IMG/VR virus record: IMGVR_UViG_3300020410_000004
Span: 1-39,467 of that record
Direction: 5' to 3' (one strand)
DNA from: a virus
DNA: 39,467 nucleotides
A model generated the notes under the pieces. It saw only the letters and a list, made by a program, of their open reading frames with translations. It made no database searches and was not told the DNA's origin. Position 1 is the first letter of the stretch. The number at the start of each line of letters is the position of its first letter. Shown in pieces: positions 29,607 through 36,448 of this stretch. The position numbers were made by a program, and so were the translations under genes.

Positions 29607-30412
29607 GCGCTGGCCCTCATGGCTTGGGCGAGGTGCGGCTCTAGCGCGGTCAGGACAGCCACGCGGGCCGGGTCAATCTCAAAGGCGCGGCTCAGCAGCA
29701 TGGCCACGGTGTCGTTTGGCGGGACGTATGATCGCGATGGAAGCGGCGCCTGGCATGGCTTCGGGGCTGCTTTTTCCCGCGCGCACTGCAGCATCCGCTC
29801 AGACGCCTTGGCCGGGGTGTAATTGACCGGCAGTCCGTTTTTGCGGCGGATGGCGCCGACAATGGTGCTGCTGCATCCCAGACGCAGGGCAATGGCCTTA
29901 TCGGTCAACCCATCGTCGTAAAGCGCCAAAACCTTGGCACGGTCAACCGCGTTCTTGTGCCGGTTGGTGGTGAGGCCAAGACGGCACCGGACGCGCTCCA
30001 CCTGCCGCGCATTTATGCCCAGCCGCTCACCGATCTCACGATCTAGCAGGCCTTTGGAATGCAGCGCACGAACCTTGTTCTCCCGGCTCTTCGTGATGCG
30101 CGGCGTATTCCATTGGTATCCGTTGGTATCCAGACCCATGGCGTAGCGCCGCGTTTTGACCGCGCTTTTCTTGAGCCCCATTGCATCCGCAATCTGCTGA
30201 TCCGTGAGGCCTTGCGCGTGAAGCTCTCGAAAGCGAACCTGACTTTCCGCGACCGATTCCGGTGAACGCTTGGATTTCAGGCCAAGAGCAACGCGGCGCT
30301 CTCTGATCGTGGTGCGAGACACGCCAAACGCGGCGGCGATCTCCGCATCCGTCGCGCCAGCCTCGCACATGCGGCGAATGGCTTCGTCACGCTCTCGTTT
30401 CGGGGCGCTCAT
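29603..30412 (-). CDS. Protein with four tandem helix-turn-helix repeats
   Basis: This 269-residue protein has four HTH units of about 36 residues spaced about 50 residues apart, starting near residues 11, 60, 113 and 160 (for example EAGATDAEIAAAFGVSRTTI, AQGLTDQQIADAMGLKKSAV, SKGLLDREIGERLGINARQV, DDGLTDKAIALRLGCSSTIV). Each ends Arg-rich with a GL motif. A C-terminal part with PARVAVLTALEPHLAQAM follows. An array of homeodomain-like units could contact four DNA sites in series. It lies in the early operon, so a transcription, replication or genome-organisation role is likely. Not a standard known family. Confidence 0.85.
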   Translation of the reverse strand: MSAPKRERDEAIRRMCEAGATDAEIAAAFGVSRTTIRERRVALGLKSKRSPESVAESQVRFRELHAQGLTDQQIADAMGLKKSAVKTRRYAMGLDTNGYQWNTPRITKSRENKVRALHSKGLLDREIGERLGINARQVERVRCRLGLTTNRHKNAVDRAKVLALYDDGLTDKAIALRLGCSSTIVGAIRRKNGLPVNYTPAKASERMLQCAREKAAPKPCQAPLPSRSYVPPNDTVAMLLSRAFEIDPARVAVLTALEPHLAQAMRASA

Positions 30413-30669
30413 TCCTCCCCCCGCATGATCTTGAGCGCCATGCTCACCGATGCCTTGCTGACGCCCAGACGCGCGCCGATCTGAGACAGGCTGAGGCCTT
30501 CGCTTTTCAGCTTCGCGGCCAAGTCCCAGTCGAACCCGCGCTTTGCCCCGCGCTTTTCTCCGGGCGCACCAACGCGGCGGCGGGGCACCTTTTCACCCTC
30601 ATCCCACAGCGCCGCAGCGGCGCGGCTTTCCTCGCGCGCCATGGCAATCATTCGGTCAAGCCCGGTCAT
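30409..30669 (-). CDS. Single-HTH small DNA-binding protein
   Basis: This 86-residue protein has an N-terminal helix, a basic middle (RRRVGAPGEKRGAKRG) and a C-terminal HTH (DLAAKLKSEGLSLSQIGARL, then GVSKASVSMALK). The HTH matches the units of the four-HTH protein encoded immediately downstream. ATG 30669 overlaps as ATGA. It may be a regulator or a co-binder on the same DNA. Confidence 0.75.
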   Translation of the reverse strand: MTGLDRMIAMAREESRAAAALWDEGEKVPRRRVGAPGEKRGAKRGFDWDLAAKLKSEGLSLSQIGARLGVSKASVSMALKIMRGEE

Positions 30670-30917
30670 TCGCCCATCCCCAGCGCGTCGAGATACATCT
30701 GCGTCACGGCTTCATATTCCGCCCGCTGATTCGGGTCAGTCGCCCGAATTTTCAGGACGCTGCGAACGGGCCGCGTCATGAAGCCCCGCGCCTTCATCTC
30801 CGCAAAGATCTCCTTTTCCACGGCCTTGTATTCCGCGATATCTGCGCGCACCGCCTCGATGCGCTCGATGAATTGGCGCAGTTCCGCGCCGGTTGTGCTG
30901 ATATGTGATCCGTCCAT
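30666..30917 (-). CDS. GapR-like DNA-binding protein (DUF2312)
   Basis: This 83-residue protein shows the DUF2312 pattern: STTGAELRQFIERIEAVRAD, EIFAEMKARGFMTRPVRSVL, then AEYEAVTQMYLDALGM. GapR in Caulobacter is a small helical protein that clamps overtwisted DNA and aids topoisomerases ahead of replication and transcription. GGAG lies upstream of ATG 30917; a much longer frame (to 31313) is shadow. A phage homologue could organise or protect replicating phage DNA, or displace the host protein; that is inference. Confidence 0.85.
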   Translation of the reverse strand: MDGSHISTTGAELRQFIERIEAVRADIAEYKAVEKEIFAEMKARGFMTRPVRSVLKIRATDPNQRAEYEAVTQMYLDALGMGE

Positions 30918-30939
30918 GTCTGTCTCCGAAACTCTTTCA

Positions 30940-31107
30940 CTACTGTTTAGGTTGTGTCCGGCAATCGGAAGCCGACCGCCGAACAAGGCGCTCAAGAAAC
31001 GCTCTGATTTCGCTGGATAGGTCAGACCCACGAGCGGCACATGCGCGCTGGTAAGCCTCCCGCTCAGCTTTGGTCGCTCGGACCTTGATGAAGGTTGTTT
31101 TTGCCAT
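30940..31107 (-). CDS. Ribbon-helix-helix repressor-like protein (Arc/CopG type)
   Basis: This 55-residue protein begins AKTTFIKVRATKAEREAYQR and has RGSDLSSEIRAFLERLVRR, the strand-helix-helix layout of the Arc/CopG/MetJ class. It is the first gene of the leftward operon. The ATG at 31107 has no Shine-Dalgarno sequence but lies 6 bases after an AATAGT -10 box, pointing to a leaderless mRNA. Two CATGTGGGCAC repeats overlap its promoter. Autoregulation and control of the divergent operons are inferred. Confidence 0.82.
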   Translation of the reverse strand: MAKTTFIKVRATKAEREAYQRACAARGSDLSSEIRAFLERLVRRSASDCRTQPKQ

Positions 31108-31142
31108 GTGGGCACTATTGCATGGGGCATGTGGGCACGCAA
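31105..31142 (-). promoter_or_regulatory. Leaderless leftward promoter with two operator-like repeats
   Basis: On the minus strand TTGCGT (31142-31137) and AATAGT (31119-31114) are separated by 17 bases, and the expected start of transcription falls on or next to the A of ATG 31107. The direct repeat CATGTGGGCAC occurs at 31105-31115, over the -10 box and start codon, and at 31128-31138, next to the -35 box. These are natural operators for the RHH protein encoded just downstream. Confidence 0.6.
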
Positions 31143-31155
31143 GGCATTTTTCCGC

Positions 31156-31184
31156 TTGCTATGCCGTGGCCACGTTGCTAGTGT
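31156..31184 (+). promoter_or_regulatory. Putative rightward promoter
   Basis: TTGCTA (31156-31161) and TAGTGT (31179-31184) are separated by 17 bases, 33 bases before the first rightward gene at 31217. The spacing is ideal but both boxes are weak. It lies back to back with the leftward promoter, so one regulator could control both. Confidence 0.45.
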
Positions 31185-31216
31185 TGCGTAACGGATCAAG
31201 CCAAAAGGGGGACAAC

Positions 31217-31600
31217 ATGACCGACACAAGCACAGAGGCCGTGGAGCTGACAGTTCAGCGGATGGCAGCGATCCCGCTCGGCATGAGCCTGATCGAATGG
31301 AACGATCTGTCAAACCAGATTCTGAACCTCGCCGCCGAACGCGATGCCGCTGTCGCCCGCGCCGACGCGCTGGAAGCCGCCATGAAAGAAGCCCGCGCCA
31401 TGCTGGAAGGCGAGCCGGAATATCACTTTCAGGGCATGGGCTGCGGCCTCGAGGATCGCTGCATCACCGACCGCTATGAGGCGATGCGATTCGGCTGGGA
31501 GCAGGCGATGGAGCGAGTTTATGGGGAACATATCAATGACGCCAAAGAGATATGCGATGCCGCCCTCACCCCTCCAGCCTCACAGGAGCCGAAAGCATGA
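31217..31600 (+). CDS. First rightward gene, Ead-like accessory protein
   Basis: This 127-residue protein begins TDTSTEAVELTVQRMAAIPL and has a coiled-coil middle (NLAAERDAAVARADALEAAM) and a CITDRYEAMRFGWEQAM part. AAAAGGGGG precedes ATG 31217. Its N-terminus and coiled-coil phrase recur in the proteins at 35309 and 38062, so the three are paralogues. Accessory role unknown. Confidence 0.7.
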   Translation: MTDTSTEAVELTVQRMAAIPLGMSLIEWNDLSNQILNLAAERDAAVARADALEAAMKEARAMLEGEPEYHFQGMGCGLEDRCITDRYEAMRFGWEQAMERVYGEHINDAKEICDAALTPPASQEPKA

Positions 31601-31861
31601 CCTACCCCGCCACATGGCACCGCGACATTCGCACAGCCCCCGGGCCGTTCACCGACGAGCAGCGCGCCGAATTGCAGCGCGTAGCCGATGAATACCGCGC
31701 CGAAATGCGGGCCAAGCGCGCCGCCTCTGCCGCTCTGATCGGCCCCCGAAAGCCCGCGCCGCGCCGCCGTCAATGCCGTTGCGATTGCCGCCGCCGTCAT
31801 CACGGTTCTTTGGGTCACGGCCCTTGTCCTCGAAACCATCAACTCTTGTGGAGTATGCTAA
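31597..31861 (+). pseudogene. Membrane protein gene with frame disruption at a C5 tract
   Basis: The ATG overlaps the preceding stop (ATGA) and codes for TYPATWHRDIRTAPGPFTDE, QRVADEYRAEMRAKRAASAA. Coding-like sequence then moves to the +1 frame, which gives AAVNAVAIAAAVITVLWVTA, a clear membrane helix, and stops at TAA 31859, overlapping the next ATG as TAATG. The +1 frame is blocked by TGA at 31736 upstream, and a run of five C at 31743-31747 lies just after it. Either an extra C breaks the gene, or a +1 slip makes a membrane-anchored protein of about 87 residues, or the base is a sequencing error. Confidence 0.55.
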
Positions 31862-32109
31862 TGAAACCCTCTGACCACCTCGACCGCCAGACGCAGTGCG
31901 CAATGATGTTGTCCGACGCCATGACAAAATTCCTGCGCTACCACCCCGACGCGCCGTTGTCTGTGCTGGAAAACGCCTGCCTCGACGCGCGCAGCGATGC
32001 ATCCGCGATCTTGGATCTGGTGCAATCCGCCCGCGCCGCAGCAGACGCGGTGCCCGATGACGCGACCGACGACATGGCCGCAGCTATGGCAAAGGGGCTG
32101 GCACGATGA
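31861..32109 (+). CDS. Hypothetical helical protein
   Basis: This 82-residue protein begins KPSDHLDRQTQCAMMLSDAM and has ENACLDARSDASAILDLVQS. GGAG precedes ATG 31861, which overlaps the +1-frame stop of the preceding gene. The next gene starts inside its last codons (ATGA). Not recognised. Confidence 0.62.
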   Translation: MKPSDHLDRQTQCAMMLSDAMTKFLRYHPDAPLSVLENACLDARSDASAILDLVQSARAAADAVPDDATDDMAAAMAKGLAR

Positions 32110-32816
32110 CCGGCAAGACGGAAACCCCGAAGCCCACCGGCCTCGACCTGCTGCGCGAGCCGTTCCCTGCGCACCAGATCTCCAAGCTGCCCAAGCCGAC
32201 CAAGCAGCAAACGGACGCGGTGCGCAACGACTTCAAGGCGGGCATTCGCTGCGAAGTCTGCGGCCTGTGGCATCATCCGAAGGTCGTGCACCTCGACTAC
32301 GTTGGGCACGCGGCGCTCACGTCACGGCTGCTGGACTGCGATCCGGCGTGGAATTGGGAACCGGTGGCTTTCAGCGACAAGGGAACTCCCCTGCTGGACG
32401 AACACGGCGGCATGTGGATCCGGCTCACGGTCTGCGGGCAGACGCGCCTTGGATACGGCCACCCAGACGGCAAGAAGGGCGGGGACGCGATCAAGGAAGT
32501 GATCGGCGATGCGCTGCGGAATGCTGCCATGCGGTTCGGCGCGGCGCTGGACCTGTGGCACAAGGGCGGCGATCTTCACGGCCCGGATGATGCGCAGGAC
32601 GAAGCGCCGCCGCCCCGCGACACCGGCCCAAGCCAAGAGGCGATTGACACCGCCTGCACCAGCCTGACGAACGCCGAGACGCTGGAACAACTGCGGGCGA
32701 TCTGGTCCGACCTTCGCGCCATGCAGGCCGTGCCAGCCGTCCTTGACGCCAAAGACCAGCGCAAGGCCGCGCTGGAACAACCGCAATCGCAGGCAGATCC
32801 CGACTGCCCATTCTGA
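32106..32816 (+). CDS. Rad52-like single-strand annealing protein (candidate)
   Basis: This 236-residue protein contains LLREPFPAHQISKLPKPTKQ, a C-x2-C with CEVCGLWHHPKVVHLDYVGH, GGMWIRLTVCGQTRLGYGHP and KKGGDAIKEVIGDALRNAAM, then RFGAALDLWHKGG. The GDAIKE...GDALRNAAMRFGAALDLW part matches the core of Rad52/Sak-type annealing proteins as I know them. The C-terminus ends DPDCPF, an acidic-Phe tip like that of SSB proteins. It would pair single strands in recombination-dependent replication. Its neighbours NinB-like and YbcO-like support this. Confidence 0.75.
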   Translation: MTGKTETPKPTGLDLLREPFPAHQISKLPKPTKQQTDAVRNDFKAGIRCEVCGLWHHPKVVHLDYVGHAALTSRLLDCDPAWNWEPVAFSDKGTPLLDEHGGMWIRLTVCGQTRLGYGHPDGKKGGDAIKEVIGDALRNAAMRFGAALDLWHKGGDLHGPDDAQDEAPPPRDTGPSQEAIDTACTSLTNAETLEQLRAIWSDLRAMQAVPAVLDAKDQRKAALEQPQSQADPDCPF

Positions 32817-32827
32817 GGAGATATACC

Positions 32828-33523
32828 ATGACCGACCAACTCCCCCCGCGCACGCACAACAATCCGCCCGATCCCATCGACGATCTGACCGGCGCATACG
32901 AAGGCACGCGCCTTGAGGCCGAAAACTGGCTGGACGGCCAGAAGGTCGAAGACGAAGCCGCGATGAAGGCCGTCGATGCACTGCGCAAGGAAATGCGCGA
33001 ATACCGGCTGGCTCTGGAAAAGGGCCAGAAGTCTGCAACAGCACCTCTGCACGACGCCTATAAGGCTGAGCTTGCCCGGTGGAAGCCGACGATTGACGAC
33101 GCCAAGACGATTGAAGGCGGGCTTGTCGCGCTGGTGGACGGATACAAGCAGAAGCTTGCCGCTGAGAAGCGCGCCGCCGAGCGGGCCGCATGGGAAGCCG
33201 CAGAAGCCAAGCGCCGCGAAGCCGAGGCCAAGGCGCGTGAAGCCGACAAGGCCGATATCAACGCGCTGCGCGAAGCCGAGGAAGCCAAGCGCGAGGCACT
33301 GGAAGCGGAGAAAGCCGCACAGGCCGCGCGCAAGGACCGTGAGGCCGTCAAAGGCCTACGCACAGTCAAGGAGAGCGTGGTGGTCGATCCCGTCGCGCTG
33401 GCCCGGCACCTTTGGCAGCATGACCGCGAGGCGCTGGAAGCGTGGCAGGCTGAACGCGCGCGCAAGCTGGGGCTGAACATCCCCGGCGTAGTGGAGATCC
33501 GCGAGCGGCAGGAGGCGTTCTGA
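32828..33523 (+). CDS. Coiled-coil protein of the recombination module
   Basis: This 231-residue protein begins TDQLPPRTHNNPPDPIDDLT and has a long charged coiled coil (about residues 100-185, KRAAERAAWEAAEAKRREAE), then KGLRTVKESVVVDPVALARH. Proteins with this HNNPP-type start are commonly encoded beside phage annealing recombinases. The ribosome site AGGAGATATACC before ATG 32828 is exceptionally strong. The role as a recombination partner is inferred. Confidence 0.72.
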   Translation: MTDQLPPRTHNNPPDPIDDLTGAYEGTRLEAENWLDGQKVEDEAAMKAVDALRKEMREYRLALEKGQKSATAPLHDAYKAELARWKPTIDDAKTIEGGLVALVDGYKQKLAAEKRAAERAAWEAAEAKRREAEAKAREADKADINALREAEEAKREALEAEKAAQAARKDREAVKGLRTVKESVVVDPVALARHLWQHDREALEAWQAERARKLGLNIPGVVEIRERQEAF

Positions 33524-33699
33524 TGACCGACGCTCAGATCTTCGCGGCCTACATCGAACGCGAGAAGGCCGCCGCCGCCACACCGCAGGGGCAGGACGTG
33601 GAGGCCATCATGGACGCACTGGCGCTGGAGACGGGCGAGCGGCTGCAACGGGTGCGGTTTGTGGTGGCGGAGTTCACCATCCACCACGGGGCCGGGTGA
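33523..33699 (+). CDS. Small hypothetical protein of the recombination module
   Basis: This 58-residue protein begins TDAQIFAAYIEREKAAAATP and contains MDALALETGERLQRVRF, ending VVAEFTIHHGAG. The ATG overlaps the previous stop by one base (TGATG), and its own stop overlaps the next ATG. Not recognised. Confidence 0.65.
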   Translation: MTDAQIFAAYIEREKAAAATPQGQDVEAIMDALALETGERLQRVRFVVAEFTIHHGAG

Positions 33700-34151
33700 T
33701 GCCGACCCGGATCATACGCGAGCCGCGCCACGTCGATGCGCTGGCCGATCTACTCAGGGGGCGGAAACTCCCCCTGACCGTCTCTTGGTCGCAGGGAGCG
33801 CCGCGCACCGGGGCGCAGAACCGGCTGGCGCAGCGTTGGTTCACCGACATTGCCACGCAGCTAGGCGACAGGACACACGAGGAAGCCCGCGCGGAATGCA
33901 AGCTGATGTTCGGCGTGCCGATCCTGCGGGCCGAGAATGAGGCGTTCCGGCTGTCCTATGACCGCGTTTTGAAGCGCCTGCCCTATGAGGAAAAGCTCGC
34001 CGCCGTCATGGCGTTTGACCTTCCCGTGACCCGGATGATGACGCTGAAACAGATGTCGGCATTCATCGACGCCATGGAACGGCACTGGCGCGCGCAGGGC
34101 GTGCACCTTACCGATCCTGCGGCGCTTAAATATGAGAGTGAGTTCGCATGA
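33699..34151 (+). CDS. ninB: NinB-like recombination protein
   Basis: This 150-residue protein resembles lambda NinB (Orf), which binds single-stranded DNA and assists annealing recombination. It contains GAPRTGAQNRLAQRWFTDIA (QNR motif), a central beta part and MTLKQMSAFIDAMERHWRAQ followed by GVHLTD, the NinB end. Length (about 150) fits. The start is TGATG-coupled. Its place between the annealing protein and nuclease genes agrees. Confidence 0.82.
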   Translation: MPTRIIREPRHVDALADLLRGRKLPLTVSWSQGAPRTGAQNRLAQRWFTDIATQLGDRTHEEARAECKLMFGVPILRAENEAFRLSYDRVLKRLPYEEKLAAVMAFDLPVTRMMTLKQMSAFIDAMERHWRAQGVHLTDPAALKYESEFA

Positions 34152-34534
34152 AACGCTCCCCCATGCCACGCGGCAACTCCACGCTCAAGCGGGGCAAGGG
34201 GCTGGCGAAGCGATCTGCGAAGGCGCCTAAACCAAGCGCGCCGGAGGAGCGCCGCCCGCTGCGCGAGAACGCCCGGGGCCAGCATTGCACCCTCCGCCTG
34301 CCCGGTTGCCTGCCGGGCACGGAAACCGTTGTCCTGTGCCATATCCGGCGGAACGGCTGGGGAGGCATGTCCAGCAAGCCCCACGACGCCTTGGCATTTT
34401 TCGGCTGCGCGTCGTGCCACGCCAAGGAAGAGAGACACCACCCCGACTGTACCGATGCGGACTTGTTGCGTGCTCTCGGCGAAACTATTATGATGCAGCT
34501 GCAAAGCGGAATACTGAGGGAAGTAGATGATTGA
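34148..34534 (+). CDS. YbcO-like nuclease (DUF1364)
   Basis: This 128-residue protein has a basic N-terminus (about 1-40, KRSPMPRGNSTLKRGKGLAK) and a core with GQHCTLRLPGCLPGTETVV, LCHIRRNGWGGMSSKPHD and ALAFFGCASCHAKEE. The Cys/His pattern (C-x4-C, CHI, C-x2-CH) matches the DUF1364/YbcO family, HNH-like DNases. It may resolve recombination structures. The ATG overlaps the NinB stop (ATGA). Confidence 0.82.
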   Translation: MKRSPMPRGNSTLKRGKGLAKRSAKAPKPSAPEERRPLRENARGQHCTLRLPGCLPGTETVVLCHIRRNGWGGMSSKPHDALAFFGCASCHAKEERHHPDCTDADLLRALGETIMMQLQSGILREVDD

Positions 34535-35162
34535 ATGGACTGACTGGCACGAAAAGCATTCTGAAAAGATTCTTCTAATTCCCGGCGTGGATTGCTGGAT
34601 ATGGATCGCAGGGAGGACAGCCGGGAAATCTCACGGTCGCGTCAGATACAACCGGGGAGAAAGGCATTACTCCGAGTACAGCCATCGCGCCGCGTTTATC
34701 GAGGCCAAGGGGGAGATCCCAGACGGATGCATAATCTGTCATGCATGTGGCGTCGGGTTGTGCGTGCGACCGTCTCACCTGTATGCTGGATCGTTCAAAG
34801 ACAACGGCCGCGACATGGCCACGATGAAAACCTTCCCCAAAAGCCTATCAGACGCGTCTGTCTTAGAAATCAGAACCATGTACCGAGATGGCGCTAAGCT
34901 CTCAGATATTTCTAAGAGATACGGGATAGCGTTCGGCACCGTTTACCCGATTGTAACTGGCAAGTCGTATAGATACGCGCCGTTCCCTGATGGCCTTGTG
35001 ACGGGAGAGAGAGCCCGCAAGCCTCTCACCAAAGAGGAGGTTTCTGGCATACGAGAAATGCTTGACCGCGGCGAAACTCAAACGGTTATATCGCAAAAAT
35101 ACAATATCGCACAAAGTATTGTTAGCCGTATCAAGACCGGAACAAGGCACGCGAACCGGTGA
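34527..35162 (+). CDS. HNH homing endonuclease with C-terminal HTH repeats
   Basis: This 211-residue protein has an HNH core with YSHRAAFIEAKGEIPDGCII, CHACGVGLCVRPSHLYAGSF and KDNGRDM (about residues 50-95), then two HTH-like units (SLSDASVLEIRTMYRDGAKL and LTKEEVSGIREMLDRGETQT). This is the pattern of free-standing phage homing endonucleases. The gene is AT-richer than its neighbours, a sign of recent arrival. It starts inside the last codons of the YbcO-like gene. Its target may be a neighbouring site in relatives. Confidence 0.85.
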   Translation: MIEWTDWHEKHSEKILLIPGVDCWIWIAGRTAGKSHGRVRYNRGERHYSEYSHRAAFIEAKGEIPDGCIICHACGVGLCVRPSHLYAGSFKDNGRDMATMKTFPKSLSDASVLEIRTMYRDGAKLSDISKRYGIAFGTVYPIVTGKSYRYAPFPDGLVTGERARKPLTKEEVSGIREMLDRGETQTVISQKYNIAQSIVSRIKTGTRHANR

Positions 35163-35166
35163 CACC

Positions 35167-35250
35167 ATGAAGCGGACATGGGAAGCCAAGCACGGGCCGG
35201 ACCATGGGTTTCTGCCGCTGGTCAGGCGGCTGATCTATGGCGCAGAATAA
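35167..35250 (+). CDS. 27-residue open frame after the HNH gene
   Basis: A short peptide (MKRTWEAKHGPDHGFL, then PLVRRLIYGAE) starts 4 bases after the HNH stop. There is no good ribosome site. It may be the remnant of a gene disrupted when the endonuclease gene arrived, or a real small gene. Not recognised. Confidence 0.4.
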   Translation: MKRTWEAKHGPDHGFLPLVRRLIYGAE

Positions 35251-35253
35251 CGC

Positions 35254-35281
35254 TTGACTGCCGCCGCCGTGGTGCTATCGT
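35254..35281 (+). promoter_or_regulatory. Putative rightward promoter after the HNH gene
   Basis: TTGACT (35254-35259) and TATCGT (35276-35281) are separated by 16 bases, 27 bases before ATG 35309. The -35 box is 5 of 6, the -10 box 4 of 6. It would drive the accessory genes from 35309 onward even if transcription fails through the HNH insertion. Confidence 0.5.
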
Positions 35282-35308
35282 ATTCACATGGAAGCAATGG
35301 AGAACGAT

Positions 35309-35647
35309 ATGACGGACACAAGCGCAGGTGCCGTGAACGCGCTGATTTCTGATCTCTGCCACGACTACGCCGATGATCTTGAGCGCCGAGCATCCGACAT
35401 GGTGCGCTCGCTCGCCGCCGAGCGTGACCGGCAATATGACGAGAACGTCACTCAGATCATGAAGGTGGCCGCGCTGGAAGCTGAGGCTCAGAGGATGCGG
35501 GAGGCGCTGGAATGGTATGAAGAGAAGGCCCGCCTGTGCCGCCTGATCCACAATGAGGGCGAGGCAGCACGCCAAGCTCTCCATCGCGACGGGGGAGCCA
35601 TTGCCTGCGCCGCCCTGACCCCGCAACCCGAGGAACCCCGCACATGA
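35309..35647 (+). CDS. Ead-like accessory protein, paralogue
   Basis: This 112-residue protein begins TDTSAGAVNALISDLCHDYA, has a coiled-coil middle and ends with MREALEWYEEKARLCRLIHN and RDGGAIACAALTPQPEEP. The last 45 residues are nearly identical, at DNA level too, to the end of the 38062 protein. GGAG precedes ATG 35309. Confidence 0.7.
   Translation: MTDTSAGAVNALISDLCHDYADDLERRASDMVRSLAAERDRQYDENVTQIMKVAALEAEAQRMREALEWYEEKARLCRLIHNEGEAARQALHRDGGAIACAALTPQPEEPRT
35501..35634 (+). repeat. Duplicated segment, copy 1 (134 bp)
   Basis: This stretch of the accessory gene matches 38389-38522 with only about six mismatches by eye and no gap. The frame is kept, so both encode the same C-terminal domain. 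It looks like a recent duplication or gene conversion. Confidence 0.9.
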
Positions 35648-35796
35648 CCGATCTTAGCCGCACAGCGGTATACATGGAACCCTCCGACAAGGCAGAGATT
35701 GCCGCCGCCGCCAAGGAATCGGGCCGCAGCGTATCGTCATACCTGCGCTGGGCCGCTCTGGCCAAGGCGCGCGAGACACAGGAGCAAGGGAAATGA
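35644..35796 (+). CDS. Small ribbon-helix-helix-like protein
   Basis: This 50-residue protein begins TDLSRTAVYMEPSDKAEIAA, then SGRSVSSYLRWAALAKARE, a CopG/MobC-like strand-helix-helix pattern. The ATG overlaps the preceding stop as ATGA. It may regulate the accessory genes or act as an antitoxin-type DNA binder; no toxin partner is evident next to it. Confidence 0.68.
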   Translation: MTDLSRTAVYMEPSDKAEIAAAAKESGRSVSSYLRWAALAKARETQEQGK

Positions 35797-36086
35797 GTGA
35801 GACGCTTTATCTGAAATGGGGAACCGTGAAGGGCTGGGAGGATCTGTCCGATGCCTCTGCCGCCGCTCTGCAAAAGTGGGCAGACTTTGGCGTCAGCATG
35901 AGCGCCATGACGCAGCGCGACACGACAGAACAGAAGCAGGCCCTATGCGATGCGATTGACGTGGTCGCATCGGGCGGCGGCGTGATCTGGAATGACTGGA
36001 ACGGCGAGGAAATGACCGCAGACGCGGCCAAGGCTTACGTCATGGGCTACGGTCATCGGAGCGAGACACAGGGAGATAAGCAATGA
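35793..36086 (+). CDS. Hypothetical small accessory protein
   Basis: This 97-residue protein begins SETLYLKWGTVKGWEDLSDA and contains DTTEQKQALCDAIDVVASGG and a VIWNDWNGEEM part. ATGA-coupled at both ends. The SETLYLKWGTVKGW start suggests a small alpha-beta fold; not recognised. Confidence 0.66.
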   Translation: MSETLYLKWGTVKGWEDLSDASAAALQKWADFGVSMSAMTQRDTTEQKQALCDAIDVVASGGGVIWNDWNGEEMTADAAKAYVMGYGHRSETQGDKQ

Positions 36087-36448
36087 CGTTTGAAGTTGGC
36101 AAGGAATACCCGACGCGGGGAGCTGGAGCTGCGAGGGTGATGGAAGTTGAAGAAACCAACGGCTGTCTCCTAGCAAGGCATAAAGACGGAAGATTTTTTT
36201 GGCATTACCCAAGCGGGGTAAATTGCGCAGGAAGCGGCGAATACGACCTGATCGCGCCCGCCGCAGAGCCGGAAGGCCCCGCCGCCGAGGCCAAGAGCCT
36301 GCGCGACGAGTTTGCCATGGCGGCGCTGACGGGTATTATATCCGGCTGGGGGCCGGGTGCCCCACTGAGCGCGGATAGAGCCGCAGCAATGTCATACGGA
36401 ACCGCCGACGCCATGCTTGCCGAGCGCGCGAAAGGCGGTGCGGAATGA
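36083..36448 (+). CDS. Accessory protein with SH3-like start and DUF-type C-terminus
   Basis: This 121-residue protein begins TFEVGKEYPTRGAGAARVME, then HKDGRFFWHYPSGVNCAG, and ends with LRDEFAMAALTGIISGWGPG. The last motif (LRDEFAMAAL) is common in phage early accessory proteins. Coupled by ATGA at both ends. Function not known. Confidence 0.68.
   Translation: MTFEVGKEYPTRGAGAARVMEVEETNGCLLARHKDGRFFWHYPSGVNCAGSGEYDLIAPAAEPEGPAAEAKSLRDEFAMAALTGIISGWGPGAPLSADRAAAMSYGTADAMLAERAKGGAE

Noticed and set aside
30666-31313. 216-codon frame containing the GapR-like gene
   Set aside because: The first 132 codons overlap the RHH gene and promoter region and are not coding-like; GapR-type sequence begins at ATG 30917 with a good ribosome site.
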